A DNA stretch of 64,000 nt from Variibacter gotjawalensis (GCF_002355335.1 NZ_AP014946.1:2805501-2869500), one strand, 5' to 3'. Positions 8,511-18,337 are shown, counted from the stretch's first letter. Notes: a model not told the origin generated them from the sequence alone. Made by a program: numbers and translations.

Positions 8511-10874
8511 CTACGCGGCTTTCGCTTTCTTCGCGTCCTGGATCGCCTGCCAAACCTTGGCGGGCGTCGCCGGCATGTCGAGGTGACGAATGCCGAGCTC
8601 TGCGACCGCGTCATTGATCGCGTTCATCATTGCGGTGAGCGCGCCGGCGCAACCGGCTTCGCCGCAGCCTTTGATGCCGAGCGGATTCGACTTCGCGGGC
8701 ACCGGACGATTGATCACCGTGAAGCTCGGCACTTGCGAGGCGCGGGGCAGTCCGTAGTCCATATACGAGCCGGTGAGGAGCTGGCCCTCGGCGTCGTACT
8801 CGACCATCTCCTGCACGCACTGGCCGATGCCCTGCACGACACCGCCGTGCAACTGGCCTTCGACCAGCATCGGATTGATCTGCGTGCCGAAGTCGTTGAC
8901 CGTGATGTAGCTCACGGTGCGCACGATGCCGGTATCTTCGTCGATCTCGATTTCCGCGATGTGGCAGCCGTTCGGGAAGGTCGATGGGACACCATCGCTG
9001 ACGTGACTGACGTCCAGCGACTTCGGCGCATCCGGCGGCAGGTTCACGCCCTGACGCAGTTTCTGCGCGATCTCCATGATGCCGATCGAACGGTCGGTGC
9101 CCGCGATGGTGAACTGGCCGCCCTTGAACTCGATGTCCTGCACGGAAGCCTCGAGCAGGTGGCTCGCGACCTGCTTGCCCTTCTCGATGACCTGTTCACC
9201 GGCCTGCAGCGCAGCCGTCGCGCTGTTCTGACCCGAACGCGAACCGCCGGTGCCGCCGCCCGCGAGCATCTCGCGGCTATCGCCCTGGAGCAGGCGGATC
9301 TTGTCGAACGGAACGCCGAGCTGCTGGTGCACGACCTGCGCGAAGGACGCGGCGTGGCCCTGACCGTAGTCGAGGGTGCCGGTGATGAAGGTGAGGGTGC
9401 CGTCGGCTTCGAAGCGGAGGCCGCCCATCTCCTTCACGGCCGGCGCCGTGACTTCCAGGAACGGGCCAATGCCGATGCCGCGCAGCTTGCCGCGCTTCTT
9501 GGCTTCCTTCTTGCGCGCCTTGAAGCCCTTCCAGTCGGCGGCTTCGAGCGCGCGCTCGATGAGGCCCGGGAAGTCGCCGCTGTCCAGCTCGTTGCCGGAG
9601 GGTGACTTATACGGAAACTCGGTCGGCTGGATAAGATTGCGGCGGCGCATCTCGATGCGATCGATGCCCATCTCGTCCGCCGCAACGTCGATCATGCGCT
9701 CCGTGAAGTAATTGCCTTCCGGGCGGCCGGCGCCGCGATAGGCCGACACGAAGGTCGTGTTGGTGAACACGGCTTTCGACGCGACCTCGATCGCCGGCGC
9801 GCGATAGATCGAGTTGACGTTCTTGGCGATATTCATCGTGCCCATCAGCGGCGCGACGTGGCCGAGGTAAGCGCCGATATTGGTCCAGCCCGTGTAGCGC
9901 CAGGCGAGGAATCGGCCGCGCTTGTCGAGCGCGAGCTCGCAATCGAACTCCATGTCGCGGCCGTGGCAGTCGGAGAGGAAACTCTCGCCGCGGTCCGCCG
10001 TCCACTTCACGGGACGCTTCAGCTCACGCGACGCGTGGAGACACGGAATGTATTCGGGATAAAGCGCCGCCTTCATGCCGAACGACCCACCGACATGGCC
10101 GGTGAACACCGTGACCTTGTCGGCCGGCAGGCTGAGCATATCCATCAGCTGATTGCGCAGGTTGAATACGCCTTGGCAGCCGGTGCGCAGCGTGACGGCG
10201 CCGTCCTTGCTCCATTCGGCGAGACACGCGCGTGGCTCCATCGCGCTGACGATGACGCGGCTGTTGAGCATCTTGAGCTTGGTGACGTGCGCGGCTTTCG
10301 AAAAAGCCTCCTCGACCTTCTTGGCGTCGCCGAAGTGGAAATCGAGCGGCAGATTGTTCGGAACGCCTTCGTAAAGCTCTGGCGCGTCCGGCTCGGCGGC
10401 CGCCTGCATACCGGTGACGGCCTCCAGCGGCTCGATGTCGAGCACGACGGCCTCAGCCGCATCCTTGCCCTGCAGAACCGTCTCGGCGATCACGGCCGCG
10501 ACGACTTCACCGGCGAAGCGGACTTTGTCGACCGGCAGCATCGGGCGGACCGGCTTGATCATCGGCGTTCCGTCGCGGCTCTTGAGCGGCAGGCCGTTCT
10601 TGACGATGCCGTAATGCTCCATGTCCTTCGACGTGTAGACGGCGAGCACGCCCGGCATTTTGCGGGCCTCTTCGACATCGATGCCCTTGATGATTCCGTG
10701 CGCGTGAGGCGAGCGCACCATCACGGCGTAGACCTGGCGCGGTAGCGAGATGTCGTCCGTGTAGTTGCCTTGACCTTGGACGAGCACCGGATCTTCGGTG
10801 CGCAGTACCGACTGCCCGACGCCGAATTTGTCCGGCGCAGCTTCATTGAATTCGTTGCGAGGAGCGATGTTCAT
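8511..10874 (-). CDS. CoxL-like molybdopterin-binding subunit (form II type)
   Basis: A 787-residue xanthine-dehydrogenase-family large subunit. The active-site loop reads AYRGAGRPEG, the pattern of form II CoxL-like proteins, rather than the AYRCSFR of true CO dehydrogenase, so CO oxidation is not implied. Other family marks are FTGHVGGSFGMK, TGTLDYGQGHA, GGSRSGQNS and GIKGCGEAGCAG near the C-terminus with the catalytic Glu. No signal peptide is seen, so it is cytoplasmic. Usual partners (FAD subunit CoxM, Fe-S subunit CoxS) are missing beside it. It may use the IorA-like subunit downstream or one encoded elsewhere. Substrate unknown; aldehydes or aromatic heterocycles are typical of the group. 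Confidence 0.88.
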   Translation of the reverse strand: MNIAPRNEFNEAAPDKFGVGQSVLRTEDPVLVQGQGNYTDDISLPRQVYAVMVRSPHAHGIIKGIDVEEARKMPGVLAVYTSKDMEHYGIVKNGLPLKSRDGTPMIKPVRPMLPVDKVRFAGEVVAAVIAETVLQGKDAAEAVVLDIEPLEAVTGMQAAAEPDAPELYEGVPNNLPLDFHFGDAKKVEEAFSKAAHVTKLKMLNSRVIVSAMEPRACLAEWSKDGAVTLRTGCQGVFNLRNQLMDMLSLPADKVTVFTGHVGGSFGMKAALYPEYIPCLHASRELKRPVKWTADRGESFLSDCHGRDMEFDCELALDKRGRFLAWRYTGWTNIGAYLGHVAPLMGTMNIAKNVNSIYRAPAIEVASKAVFTNTTFVSAYRGAGRPEGNYFTERMIDVAADEMGIDRIEMRRRNLIQPTEFPYKSPSGNELDSGDFPGLIERALEAADWKGFKARKKEAKKRGKLRGIGIGPFLEVTAPAVKEMGGLRFEADGTLTFITGTLDYGQGHAASFAQVVHQQLGVPFDKIRLLQGDSREMLAGGGTGGSRSGQNSATAALQAGEQVIEKGKQVASHLLEASVQDIEFKGGQFTIAGTDRSIGIMEIAQKLRQGVNLPPDAPKSLDVSHVSDGVPSTFPNGCHIAEIEIDEDTGIVRTVSYITVNDFGTQINPMLVEGQLHGGVVQGIGQCVQEMVEYDAEGQLLTGSYMDYGLPRASQVPSFTVINRPVPAKSNPLGIKGCGEAGCAGALTAMMNAINDAVAELGIRHLDMPATPAKVWQAIQDAKKAKAA

Positions 10875-11134
10875 TCCTGATTCCGCTGGAAAATGAATGT
10901 GAAAGCCGCGCTGGCACTGCGAGTCTTAAGTCCGCGCTGACGATAACGGTAGGCTGGGGTTCGGGCGCGCGAGTGTCAAGGTCGGTGCGCGCGGGTCTGT
11001 TCCGCGCCGGGCCCTCAAAATAGGGTTTTATTGTGTTTATGCCGTTACCACGATAGCCTGTGCGACGAAGCGTAACACGAGTGCCGCGCTGTCGAGTCTC
11101 TCGCTGAGGCTCTGGCGCGAGCGGAAGGACATTG

Positions 11135-12271
11135 ATGGACGACGAGGCCCGTCCGAAGGGCGGCCTCGACCCCTCGCGAACTCGGGGACCTCGACGGTCG
11201 CCCTGGGGTCGTCGCCACGCCTTTGGGCAAGAGTCCCACGGGCACCAGAGCGGTGGGCATCACAACGGCAATGCCGTGAGTGATCGCTCGACTCCGACCT
11301 ATGCGGCGCTCGATCTCGGGACCAATAATTGCCGTCTGCTTGTTGCGCGTCCGACCTCGGACAGCTTCCGCGTCATCGACGCGTTCTCCCGCATCATCCG
11401 CCTCGGCGAAGGTATTTCGTCCACCGGACGCATCAGCGAAGCCGCGATCGATCGTGCGGTCGGAGCCTTAACGGTATGCCGCGACAAGATCGTGACGCGC
11501 GGCGTGACGCGGGCACGGCTGATCGCCACCGAAGCCTGCCGTTCCGCCGAGAACGGCGACGCTTTCGTCCAGCGCGTCCGCGACGCCGTCGGCATCGACC
11601 TCGAAATCATCGACCGCAAGACCGAAGCGCGCCTCGCCGCCACCGGCTGCACGCCGCTGGTCGACCCGGCCGCATCGAGTGTCGTGCTGTTCGATATCGG
11701 CGGCGGCTCGTCCGAAATCGTCAACATGGGCTCGGTGAACGGGCAGGCCGGCCCGCCGAAACCGATCATTCGCGATTGGGCATCGCTCCCGGTCGGCGTC
11801 GTCACACTGGCGGAGAAGCATGGCGGCATCGAAGTCAGCCGCGATGTTTTCGAGCGGATGATCCAGGAGGTCGAGGGCTATCTCGCGCCGTTCGCGGAGA
11901 AGAATGCCGAACTGAAGAATTCGACGTCGCTGCACTTGCTCGGCACCTCCGGCACCGTGACCACGGTTGCGGGCATCCATCTAGGGCTCCGCCGCTACGA
12001 TCGCCGCCAGGTCGACGGTTGCTGGATGACGAGCGGCCAGATCGATACGGCGCTCGAACAATTGCTCGCGATGCGCTACGAAGACCGCGTTGCCAATGCG
12101 TGCATCGGCGCGGAGCGCGCTGACCTCGTGCTTGCGGGGTGCGCGATCCTCGAAGCGATCCGCCGCGCGTTCCCGAGCGAGCGGCTGCGCGTCGCCGACC
12201 GGGGCCTGCGCGAAGGCATGCTGGTCGAGATGATGCGTGACGACGAAGTGTGGTGGAGAAAGAACGCGTGA
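11135..12271 (+). CDS. Ppx/GppA-family exopolyphosphatase/pppGpp phosphohydrolase
   Basis: A 378-residue enzyme of the sugar kinase/Hsp70 actin-like fold that removes phosphate from polyphosphate or from pppGpp. After a roughly 45-residue basic, His-rich N-terminal extension come [14 protein letters not shown] (phosphate loop 1) and [11 protein letters not shown] (phosphate loop 2, with Gly-rich turn). The length fits the short alphaproteobacterial type without the C-terminal HD domain. Start ATG 11135 lies after GGAAGGA; a TTG one codon earlier is possible, and the extension is low complexity, so a later start cannot be excluded. The stop overlaps the rlmE start, so the two genes are translationally coupled. 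Confidence 0.9.
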   Translation: MDDEARPKGGLDPSRTRGPRRSPWGRRHAFGQESHGHQSGGHHNGNAVSDRSTPTYAALDLGTNNCRLLVARPTSDSFRVIDAFSRIIRLGEGISSTGRISEAAIDRAVGALTVCRDKIVTRGVTRARLIATEACRSAENGDAFVQRVRDAVGIDLEIIDRKTEARLAATGCTPLVDPAASSVVLFDIGGGSSEIVNMGSVNGQAGPPKPIIRDWASLPVGVVTLAEKHGGIEVSRDVFERMIQEVEGYLAPFAEKNAELKNSTSLHLLGTSGTVTTVAGIHLGLRRYDRRQVDGCWMTSGQIDTALEQLLAMRYEDRVANACIGAERADLVLAGCAILEAIRRAFPSERLRVADRGLREGMLVEMMRDDEVWWRKNA

Positions 12272-12945
12272 ACGATCGCGGCGCCCGTGACCTGAAAGTC
12301 CGCGTTCGTGCGCAAGGCCGCACGGCGTCGCAACGCGCGTGGCTCGAGCGTCAGCTCAACGATCCGTACGTCGCGAAAGCGAGGCGCGACGGCTATCGCT
12401 CGCGCGCGGCCTACAAACTGACCGAAATCGACGACAAGGCGAAGTTCCTCAAGCCCGGCAAGATCGTCGTCGATCTTGGCGCGGCGCCCGGCGGCTGGAG
12501 CCAGATCGCCGTCAAACGCGTCAAATCCGAGGAGGGGAACGGCAAAGTCGTCGGCATCGACATTCTCGAAGTGCCGCCGATCCCGGGCGCGACGATCATC
12601 CACCTCGATTTCCTCGATGAGGCGGCCCCTGCGCGCCTCGAGGAATTGCTCGGCGGCAAGGCCGACGTCGTGCTCTCCGACATGGCCGCGAACACGACCG
12701 GTCACAAACGCACAGACCATTTGCGCACGATGGCGCTGGTCGAGGCCGCTGCGGCTTTCGCTTACGAAGTGCTCGCGCCGGGCGGCGTGTTCCTCGCGAA
12801 AGTGCTGCAAGGCGGCACCGAGGCGCAGCTGCTCTCCGAGCTGAAGCGCAACTTCACCAACGTGAAACACATCAAGCCGCAGGCGAGCCGCGCGGATTCC
12901 TCCGAACTGTATCTGCTCGCGACGGGCTTTCGCGGCGCGCGATAA
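12268..12945 (+). CDS. rlmE: 23S rRNA (uridine-2552-2'-O)-methyltransferase RlmE
   Basis: A 225-residue FtsJ/RrmJ-type Rossmann methyltransferase that 2'-O-methylates U2552 in the 23S rRNA A-loop during late 50S assembly. The SAM site [13 protein letters not shown] is intact, as are [10 protein letters not shown] and LAKVLQGG, which carry catalytic Asp and Lys of the K-D-K-E set; the first Lys is in [11 protein letters not shown]. The GTG at 12268 overlaps the ppx stop (GTGA) and has GGAG 9 bases upstream; an in-frame GTG at 12250 is possible. The pairing of ppx/gppA with rlmE is common in Hyphomicrobiales. Confidence 0.95.
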   Translation: MNDRGARDLKVRVRAQGRTASQRAWLERQLNDPYVAKARRDGYRSRAAYKLTEIDDKAKFLKPGKIVVDLGAAPGGWSQIAVKRVKSEEGNGKVVGIDILEVPPIPGATIIHLDFLDEAAPARLEELLGGKADVVLSDMAANTTGHKRTDHLRTMALVEAAAAFAYEVLAPGGVFLAKVLQGGTEAQLLSELKRNFTNVKHIKPQASRADSSELYLLATGFRGAR

Positions 12946-12962
12946 GCCGCGCCAAATTCCGT

Positions 12963-13110
12963 CGTCATCCCGGAAGCTAAGGTCCCGCGAAGCGGGCCGA
13001 AGCTGTCCGGGATCCATAATCACAGAGCTATCGTGTAGGCAGGGGCTATGGATCCCGGCCCTGGCGTATGCGCCGCGCTTCGCGCGTTGCACACGCTCGA
13101 CCGGGATGAC
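12963..13110. repeat. long imperfect palindrome, family A copy 2
   Basis: It begins CGTCATCCCGGAAGC and ends CCGGGATGAC. Inside are GGGATCCATAATCACAG and GGGGCTATGGATCCCGG, matching the copy at 459-604 in order and spacing. It fills the gap between the rlmE stop and the stop of the convergent MFS gene. Confidence 0.75.
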
Positions 13111-13113
13111 CAG

Positions 13114-14520
13114 CTACTGTGGCGGTGTCTTGCGCGAGAGTTGCTCGCCCGCGTCTTTCGGCAGCAGCCAGAAGAAGATGAAGGACGACGCGGTCGCCAA
13201 TCCGACGATGAGGAATGCGAGCGGGAAATCCTCAGCCGAAATCGCTCCACCGCCGCCGCGCTTCACAGTCGTCTCAACAATAAAAGCGCCAACCGCGATA
13301 CCGGCCGACAGTGAGACTTGCTGCGCCACCGCTGCGAGAGTCGTTGCGCGACCCATCTGGCGCTGCTCCACCTCCGCATACGCGAGAACGTTGATCGACG
13401 TGAACTGCAGCGATCGGAAAAAGCCGCCGATCACCAGCACCGCGATGATGAAAGCGAACGACATGCCGGGCTGGAACAGCCCACATATCGCGACGAAGAA
13501 CCCGCCGATGAGCGCGTTGATGGTGAGCAGTTTTCGAAAGCCGAAGCGGCGAAGGAAATAAGCAGCGGCGACCTTCATTAGGATTGCGCCAATCGCGGCT
13601 GAGAACGTCACTAGCCCTGACTGAAACGGCGACAACCCGAAGCCGAGCTGCATCAGCAGCGGCAACAAGAATGGCAGCGCGCCGATACCGATACGGAACA
13701 GGCTGCCGCCGATGATGCTGGCGCGGAAGGTCGGCAGCCGCAGCAGCGAGAAATCGAGCGCCGGCGCTTCGATCTTGCGCGAGTGGACGGCAAACAACAC
13801 AGCCGAGATCGCGCCGCCCGCGACGAGCGTGGCGATCAACGGCACCGGCAGAATGTCGAAGCCTGCGACCGAGAGCCCGAACGCGAGCCCGGCAACCGCG
13901 AAGCCGGACAGGATCAAGCCCGGCAAGTCGAGCGGATCGCGCTTCTCGGCCTCGATGACCGGGACATAGCGCGTCACCATGAAGATGCCGAACACACCGA
14001 CGGGCACGTTGATGAGGAAGATCCAGTGCCAGGTCGCGTAGGTCGTGATGAAGCCGCCGAGCGGCGGCCCGAGAACCGGGCCGAGCAGGGCCGGGATCGA
14101 CACCCACGCCATCGCATCGACCAGCGATTGCTTGTCGATGGAACGCACCAGAAGCAATCGCGCAACGGGAGACATCAATGCTCCCGCAGCGCCTTGCACA
14201 ACGCGGCCGAAAACGAAATGCGGCAGCGACGTTGCGCTCGCGCAGATCAACGAGCCGACGACGAAAACGCCGATCGCGATGCGGAAGACGTTCTTCGGGC
14301 CGAAGCGGTCCGCGATCCAGCCGCTCGCCGGAAGGAAAATCGCCAGCGCCAACAGATACGACGTAACGCCGATCTTCAGGATGATCGGGCTGGTGCCGAG
14401 ATCGAGAGCGATGGCGGGCAGGGACGTCGAGATGACGTTGGAGTCGATATTCTCCATGAACAGCGCGACTGCGACGATCAACGGCAGCAGGCGTTCGCGC
14501 GGCAAACTTGAGATAGACAC
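13114..14520 (-). CDS. MFS drug/proton antiporter, DHA2 (EmrB/QacA-like)
   Basis: A 468-residue inner-membrane exporter of the 14-helix drug:H+ antiporter group. Early helices contain the MENIDSNVISTSLPAIA segment (motif D1-like) and ADRFGPKNVFR between TM2 and TM3 (motif A). Motif C appears as PALLGPVLGPPLGGFI in TM5. The start is a GTG three bases after the dinB stop, so the pump may be co-transcribed with dinB and DUF3572. The shared leftward unit with a translesion polymerase could reflect a stress response, but no lexA-type operator was identified. Substrate unknown. Confidence 0.87.
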   Translation of the reverse strand: MSISSLPRERLLPLIVAVALFMENIDSNVISTSLPAIALDLGTSPIILKIGVTSYLLALAIFLPASGWIADRFGPKNVFRIAIGVFVVGSLICASATSLPHFVFGRVVQGAAGALMSPVARLLLVRSIDKQSLVDAMAWVSIPALLGPVLGPPLGGFITTYATWHWIFLINVPVGVFGIFMVTRYVPVIEAEKRDPLDLPGLILSGFAVAGLAFGLSVAGFDILPVPLIATLVAGGAISAVLFAVHSRKIEAPALDFSLLRLPTFRASIIGGSLFRIGIGALPFLLPLLMQLGFGLSPFQSGLVTFSAAIGAILMKVAAAYFLRRFGFRKLLTINALIGGFFVAICGLFQPGMSFAFIIAVLVIGGFFRSLQFTSINVLAYAEVEQRQMGRATTLAAVAQQVSLSAGIAVGAFIVETTVKRGGGGAISAEDFPLAFLIVGLATASSFIFFWLLPKDAGEQLSRKTPPQ

Positions 14521-14522
14521 CG

Positions 14523-15785
14523 TCAGCGCTTTCCGTTGTCGAACGAGATGCCGCGCACGACAGCGTCTTGCCCAAATTTTTCACGCAGGCGATCGATGGC
14601 CTTCTCGCGCGCGCCGGTGCGCACCACGGCCGTCTCGATCAAGTCGCGCACCGCATTCTCGGCCTCGACGAAATTCGAGACGCCGATGCCGAGCAGGCGA
14701 AAGCGAGCGCTGCCGATCTCGCGGCCGAGCAGTTGTCGTCCGGTCTCGAAGATCTCGTTCGCGAGCTGGGTCGGATAAGACAGCGTCGCGGCGCGCGTGC
14801 GCAGCTTGAAGTCGTGCGTTTTCAGCTTGAGCGTTACGGTCGAGCCCGCGATGGCGGCAGCCTTGAGCCGCCCCGAAACCTTCTCGCACAGAGGCCAGAG
14901 AATGCGCTCCAGGGCGTGATGATCGCCTGTGTCGGTCTCGAATGTGGTTTCGGCCGACACGGTCTTCGCATCGCGGTCCGGGCTGACGCGCCGCACATCG
15001 ATGCCGCGGGAAAGTCGAGATAGACGCAACCCTTCTGGACCATATCGACGCATCAAATCCGTCTCGTCTGCACGCTGCAGATCAGCAATCGTGACATAGC
15101 CGTCGCGGGCGAGCTTCGCTTCGCTGGCTTTGCCGATACCCCAAATAAATCCGACCGGCTTCGGCGCCAGAAATGCAGGCGCCTCTTCGGGAGCCAATAC
15201 CGAAAAACCGCGCGGCTTGTCGAGGTCCGACGCGATCTTTGCCAGGAATTTGTTGCCGGAGAGGCCGACCGAGATCGAGATGCCAATATCCTTCTCGATT
15301 GCCTTCGCGAGTCGCGCGAGCGAGCGCGCCGGGCTCATGCCGTGCAGAAGCTCCGTGCCGGAGAGATCGAGAAACGCTTCATCGATCGAGAGGGGCTCGA
15401 CCATCGGCGTCAGCTCGTGCATGCGCCGCCGCACTTCGCGCCCGACCTCGACATACTTGCTCATGCGCGGCCGAACGATTGTGGCATGCGGGCAAAGTGC
15501 TAGCGCCTTGAACATCGGCATGGCGGACTTCACACCGTAGGTGCGCGCGATGTAGCAAGCCGTGGAGACGACTCCTCTTTTGCCGCCGCCGATGATGACA
15601 GGTTTGTCCGCGATGCTCGGATCGTCGCGTTTCTCGATCGCCGCATAGAAAGCATCGCAGTCGATATGCGCGATGCTCAGCGTATCGATTTTCGGATGAC
15701 CGACGACGCGCGGCGAGCCGCAAGCGCGACACCGCCCGCCGGCGGAGGCGCTATCGCTGAGGCAGTCGCGGCAGAAAGCTGGCAT
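14523..15785 (-). CDS. dinB: DNA polymerase IV, with N-terminal zinc-ribbon-like segment
   Basis: A 420-residue Y-family translesion polymerase. The catalytic motifs are present: HIDCDAFYAAIEKRDDP (first metal Asp) and PLSIDEAFLDL (Asp-Glu pair), with the SGNKFLAKIASDLDKP palm/thumb stretch and a little-finger domain to the C-terminus. The first 25 residues hold CRDCLSDSASAGGRCRACG, two CxxC pairs that look like a small zinc ribbon, a feature of a rhizobial DinB subgroup. Start ATG 15785 is chosen because it begins the family N-terminus MPAFCRDC; a TTG at 15824 overlapping DUF3572 is possible. It lies downstream of DUF3572 and upstream of an MFS pump in one leftward unit. No C-terminal clamp-binding motif was confirmed. 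Confidence 0.92.
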   Translation of the reverse strand: MPAFCRDCLSDSASAGGRCRACGSPRVVGHPKIDTLSIAHIDCDAFYAAIEKRDDPSIADKPVIIGGGKRGVVSTACYIARTYGVKSAMPMFKALALCPHATIVRPRMSKYVEVGREVRRRMHELTPMVEPLSIDEAFLDLSGTELLHGMSPARSLARLAKAIEKDIGISISVGLSGNKFLAKIASDLDKPRGFSVLAPEEAPAFLAPKPVGFIWGIGKASEAKLARDGYVTIADLQRADETDLMRRYGPEGLRLSRLSRGIDVRRVSPDRDAKTVSAETTFETDTGDHHALERILWPLCEKVSGRLKAAAIAGSTVTLKLKTHDFKLRTRAATLSYPTQLANEIFETGRQLLGREIGSARFRLLGIGVSNFVEAENAVRDLIETAVVRTGAREKAIDRLREKFGQDAVVRGISFDNGKR

Positions 15786-15802
15786 CGTGGTTATTTGAGT
15801 TT

Positions 15803-16105
15803 TTAAGCGGTCTCCCGCTCCCAATTCCCGCCACCCAACGTGTGGCGTGCCGAATCGACTTCTCCGGGTTGTATCCCGGCGTGAGACGCAAAAGCAGTGA
15901 GAGTCGGCTCATGCGCGGCCACAAAATCGAGAACTGCTGACAAAAATCCGGGATCGGCAGCGGCGGTGCGCAATGTTTGCGGTGTCATGCCTGTAAGCGA
16001 CAAGAATCGCTGGCACAATTCGTCATCACCCGCGACATATATAAGTGCGGAAATCGCAATCTTTTCCGCACCTTCGACGGTCAATACCGTCGTCTTTCCG
16101 CGCAT
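15803..16105 (-). CDS. DUF3572 domain protein
   Basis: A 100-residue all-helical cytoplasmic protein matching the alphaproteobacterial family DUF3572, whose role is not established. Conserved features seen are [39 protein letters not shown] and [22 protein letters not shown] 16105 is preceded by GGAAAGG; a TTG at 16153 would add 16 residues without family support. It is transcribed leftward into dinB (gap 17 bp) and divergently from divK. This DUF3572-dinB/divK-pleD neighbourhood is usual in Hyphomicrobiales. Confidence 0.85.
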   Translation of the reverse strand: MRGKTTVLTVEGAEKIAISALIYVAGDDELCQRFLSLTGMTPQTLRTAAADPGFLSAVLDFVAAHEPTLTAFASHAGIQPGEVDSARHTLGGGNWERETA

Positions 16106-16296
16106 CCGTTTGCCTTTCCGTAAGATATCCCGGAGTAGGGTATCTGCATTCAACCAGAGCGCAAACGGCTCGGCCTTACGGGGAGAGTTGTCGGCGTTTG
16201 AGAGCGATGCGGTCCGTGGCCCCTTGCGGGTCTACCGGCGAAGCCACATCGTCCGCCCCCTCGCAGGGGCAGGGCAACGGACAACCGGACGGATTG

Positions 16297-16683
16297 ATGA
16301 GCAAGGTCGTACTGATCGTCGAAGACAACGAGCTCAATATGAAGCTCTTCCAAGACCTGCTGCAGGCTCATGGATATCCGACGATCGGAACGCGCAACGG
16401 CATCGAGACGCTCGATCTCGCGCGCCAGCATCGTCCCTCGCTCATCCTCATGGACATCCAGTTGCCGGAAGTCTCCGGTCTCGAAGTCACGAAGTGGCTG
16501 AAAGACGATCCGGAGCTGCGTTCGATTCCCGTCATCGCCGTCACGGCCTTTGCGATGAAGGGTGACGAGGAGCGCATCCGCGAAGGCGGCTGCGAAGCTT
16601 ATCTCTCGAAGCCGATATCGGTCGGCAAGTTCATCGAAACCGTGCGCGGCTTCCTCGGCCCGGCTGAAGGTGTTGCTCGATGA
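16297..16683 (+). CDS. divK: single-domain response regulator DivK
   Basis: A 128-residue stand-alone receiver domain. Phospho-acceptor Asp53 ([13 protein letters not shown]), switch Thr83 and Lys105 (AYLSKPIS) are all present, as is the acidic pair EDN near residue 10. In alphaproteobacteria DivK is phosphorylated by PleC/DivJ-type kinases and controls the CckA-CtrA cell-cycle cascade. The start ATG is fixed by the family N-terminus [11 protein letters not shown]; the open frame extends upstream to 16045 without support. The stop overlaps the pleD start (ATGA), giving the conserved divK-pleD operon. Confidence 0.95.
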   Translation: MSKVVLIVEDNELNMKLFQDLLQAHGYPTIGTRNGIETLDLARQHRPSLILMDIQLPEVSGLEVTKWLKDDPELRSIPVIAVTAFAMKGDEERIREGGCEAYLSKPISVGKFIETVRGFLGPAEGVAR

Positions 16684-18053
16684 GCGCCCGGATTCTCATC
16701 GTCGACGACATCGCGACGAACATCAAACTTCTCGAAGCGCGTTTGAGCGCGGAATACTTCGACGTCGTTTCGGCGATGAATGGACGTGAAGCACTTTCGA
16801 TCTGCCGCAACGCGCAGTGCGATCTCGTGCTGCTCGACGTGATGATGCCCGAGATGGACGGCTTCGAAGTCTGTCGCCAGCTCAAGGCAAATCCGGAAAC
16901 GCATCACATCCCGGTCGTGATGGTGACGGCGCTCGATCAGCCGGCCGATCGCGTGCGCGGCCTCGAAGCGGGCGCCGACGATTTCCTCACCAAGCCGGTC
17001 TCCGAAGTCGCACTGCTCGCGCGCGTGCGCTCGCTGGTTCGCCTGAAACTCGTCAGCGACGAATTGCGCATGCGGGCCGCAACGTCCCGTCAAATCGGCA
17101 TTTCCGACCCCGTCGCGGCTGCAATCGCTGACACTGGCAAGAACGGCCGCATCCTCATCGTCGACGATCGCCCGAGCTCGTACGAGCGCACCGCGAGCGT
17201 TCTCGCCGCCGAGCATGGCGTCGATGTCGAGCCGGATCCGCAGGAAGCGTTGTTCCACGCCGCCGACGGCGAATACGATCTGCTGCTGATCTCGCTCGCG
17301 CCGGAAAACTTCGATCCGCTCCGTTTGTGCAGCCAAGTGCGCACGCTCGAACGCACGCGCAATCTGCCGATCCTGCTGCTCGCCAATCCGGGCGAAGAAT
17401 CTCGGTTGATGCGCGGTCTCGACATCGGCGTGAACGATTATCTTGTGCGTCCGATCGACAAGAACGAACTGCTCGCGCGTGTGCGCACGCAAGTGCGCCG
17501 CAAGCGTTTCAGCGCGCGCCTTCGCGACAACGTGCAGATGTCGATCGAGATGGCTGTCACCGACAGTCTCACGGGTCTGCACAATCGCCGATACATGGAG
17601 ACGCATCTCGCGGCGCTCGTCGAGAATGCGGCGACGCGTGGCAAGCCGCTGTCGATGCTCGTCCTCGACATCGATCACTTCAAGCGCGTCAACGACACGT
17701 ATGGCCATGATGTCGGCGATGATGTGCTGCGCGAATTCGCAACGCGCGTGCGCAAGGCGATCCGCGGTATCGATCTCGCATGCCGCATGGGCGGCGAGGA
17801 ATTCGTCGTCGTGATGCCGGAGACCGATATGGCGGTGGCGTCGATGGTGGCAGAGCGTTTACGCCGCCGCGTGGCGTCCGAACTGTTCCCGATTCCGTCG
17901 GGCGGCTCGCCGCTGGAGATCACGATCTCGATCGGTATTGCGACACTCCGCGCGCCGGATGATAGCGCAACCGCGCTGCTGAAGCGGGCCGACCAGGCGC
18001 TGTATCGGGCGAAGAGGGACGGCCGTAACCGCGTGGTCGCTGACGCGGCCTAA
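16680..18053 (+). CDS. pleD: response regulator diguanylate cyclase PleD
   Basis: A 457-residue protein with receiver 1 (phospho-acceptor Asp53, Lys105), a second receiver-like adaptor (about 155-275) and a GGDEF cyclase domain (about 290-455). The second receiver has Ser rather than Asp at the usual acceptor position ([10 protein letters not shown]), so it is structural. The active-site motif is GGEEF at 371-375. The inhibitory c-di-GMP site RGID (362-365) stands five residues before it, so feedback inhibition is expected. It makes c-di-GMP on phosphorylation to drive polar development and the motile-to-sessile switch. Overlaps divK by four bases. Confidence 0.96.
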   Translation: MSARILIVDDIATNIKLLEARLSAEYFDVVSAMNGREALSICRNAQCDLVLLDVMMPEMDGFEVCRQLKANPETHHIPVVMVTALDQPADRVRGLEAGADDFLTKPVSEVALLARVRSLVRLKLVSDELRMRAATSRQIGISDPVAAAIADTGKNGRILIVDDRPSSYERTASVLAAEHGVDVEPDPQEALFHAADGEYDLLLISLAPENFDPLRLCSQVRTLERTRNLPILLLANPGEESRLMRGLDIGVNDYLVRPIDKNELLARVRTQVRRKRFSARLRDNVQMSIEMAVTDSLTGLHNRRYMETHLAALVENAATRGKPLSMLVLDIDHFKRVNDTYGHDVGDDVLREFATRVRKAIRGIDLACRMGGEEFVVVMPETDMAVASMVAERLRRRVASELFPIPSGGSPLEITISIGIATLRAPDDSATALLKRADQALYRAKRDGRNRVVADAA

Positions 18054-18099
18054 TCGGTAATATGAGACCGTAAAACGGTAACCTGTAGCCGCGATAAAC

Positions 18100-18113
18100 C
18101 CTAAACGTTTAGG
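18100..18113. promoter_or_regulatory. 14-bp perfect palindrome upstream of a structured region
   Basis: CCTAAACGTTTAGG is a perfect palindrome 46 bp after the pleD stop. It is immediately followed by TTGACG (18114-18119), a good -35 hexamer. It could be an operator for the downstream non-coding transcript or the stem of a weak pleD terminator; there is no loop or T-run. Confidence 0.4.
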
Positions 18114-18151
18114 TTGACGGCAGGTTGCGTGCCAACTTCGGCTAGATCAGT

Positions 18152-18336
18152 TGCTTTTCCGGGGTCCTGCCCCTAGCCTTATTCATGCCGAGTGGAACTC
18201 ATTCGGCAACCGATAGCCCTACGGAGTGCTCAGGTCCGCCGCATCTCCTGGGTCCGTGGGGTTCGGCCGGTTCGAGTTCGGTGCGAGTGGCCTCCTCATG
18301 ACATCGCGCTCGGCCGGCCACCTTCTTCTACGCAGT
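18152..18336 (+). ncRNA. candidate structured RNA, possibly 6S-like
   Basis: No open reading frame fits this 330-bp gap. The order of elements recalls 6S RNA, the RNA polymerase-binding regulator. GTCCTGCCCCTAGCC is followed by a GCCG...TCGGC hairpin (18187-18207) and then GTGCTCAGGTCCGCCG, resembling E. coli 6S segments around GUCCCCUGAGCC and UGCUCGGUCCGUCCG. Length (about 180 nt) fits. CTAGAT at 18142-18147 could be the -10, and a strong hairpin at 18338-18365 could end the transcript. Judged by eye without a covariance model; a different sRNA or a 5' region is possible. Start and end are approximate. Confidence 0.3.
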
Positions 18337-18337
18337 C

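Noticed and set aside
8511-10874. CO dehydrogenase large subunit
   Set aside because: The loop is AYRGAGR rather than AYRCSFR, and coxM/coxS are absent, so carbon monoxide oxidation is not supported.
18255-18285. T-arm-like hairpin (GCCGGTTCGAGTTCGGT)
   Set aside because: No matching acceptor, D or anticodon arms nearby, so not a tRNA; tmRNA also unlikely because no tag reading frame is seen.
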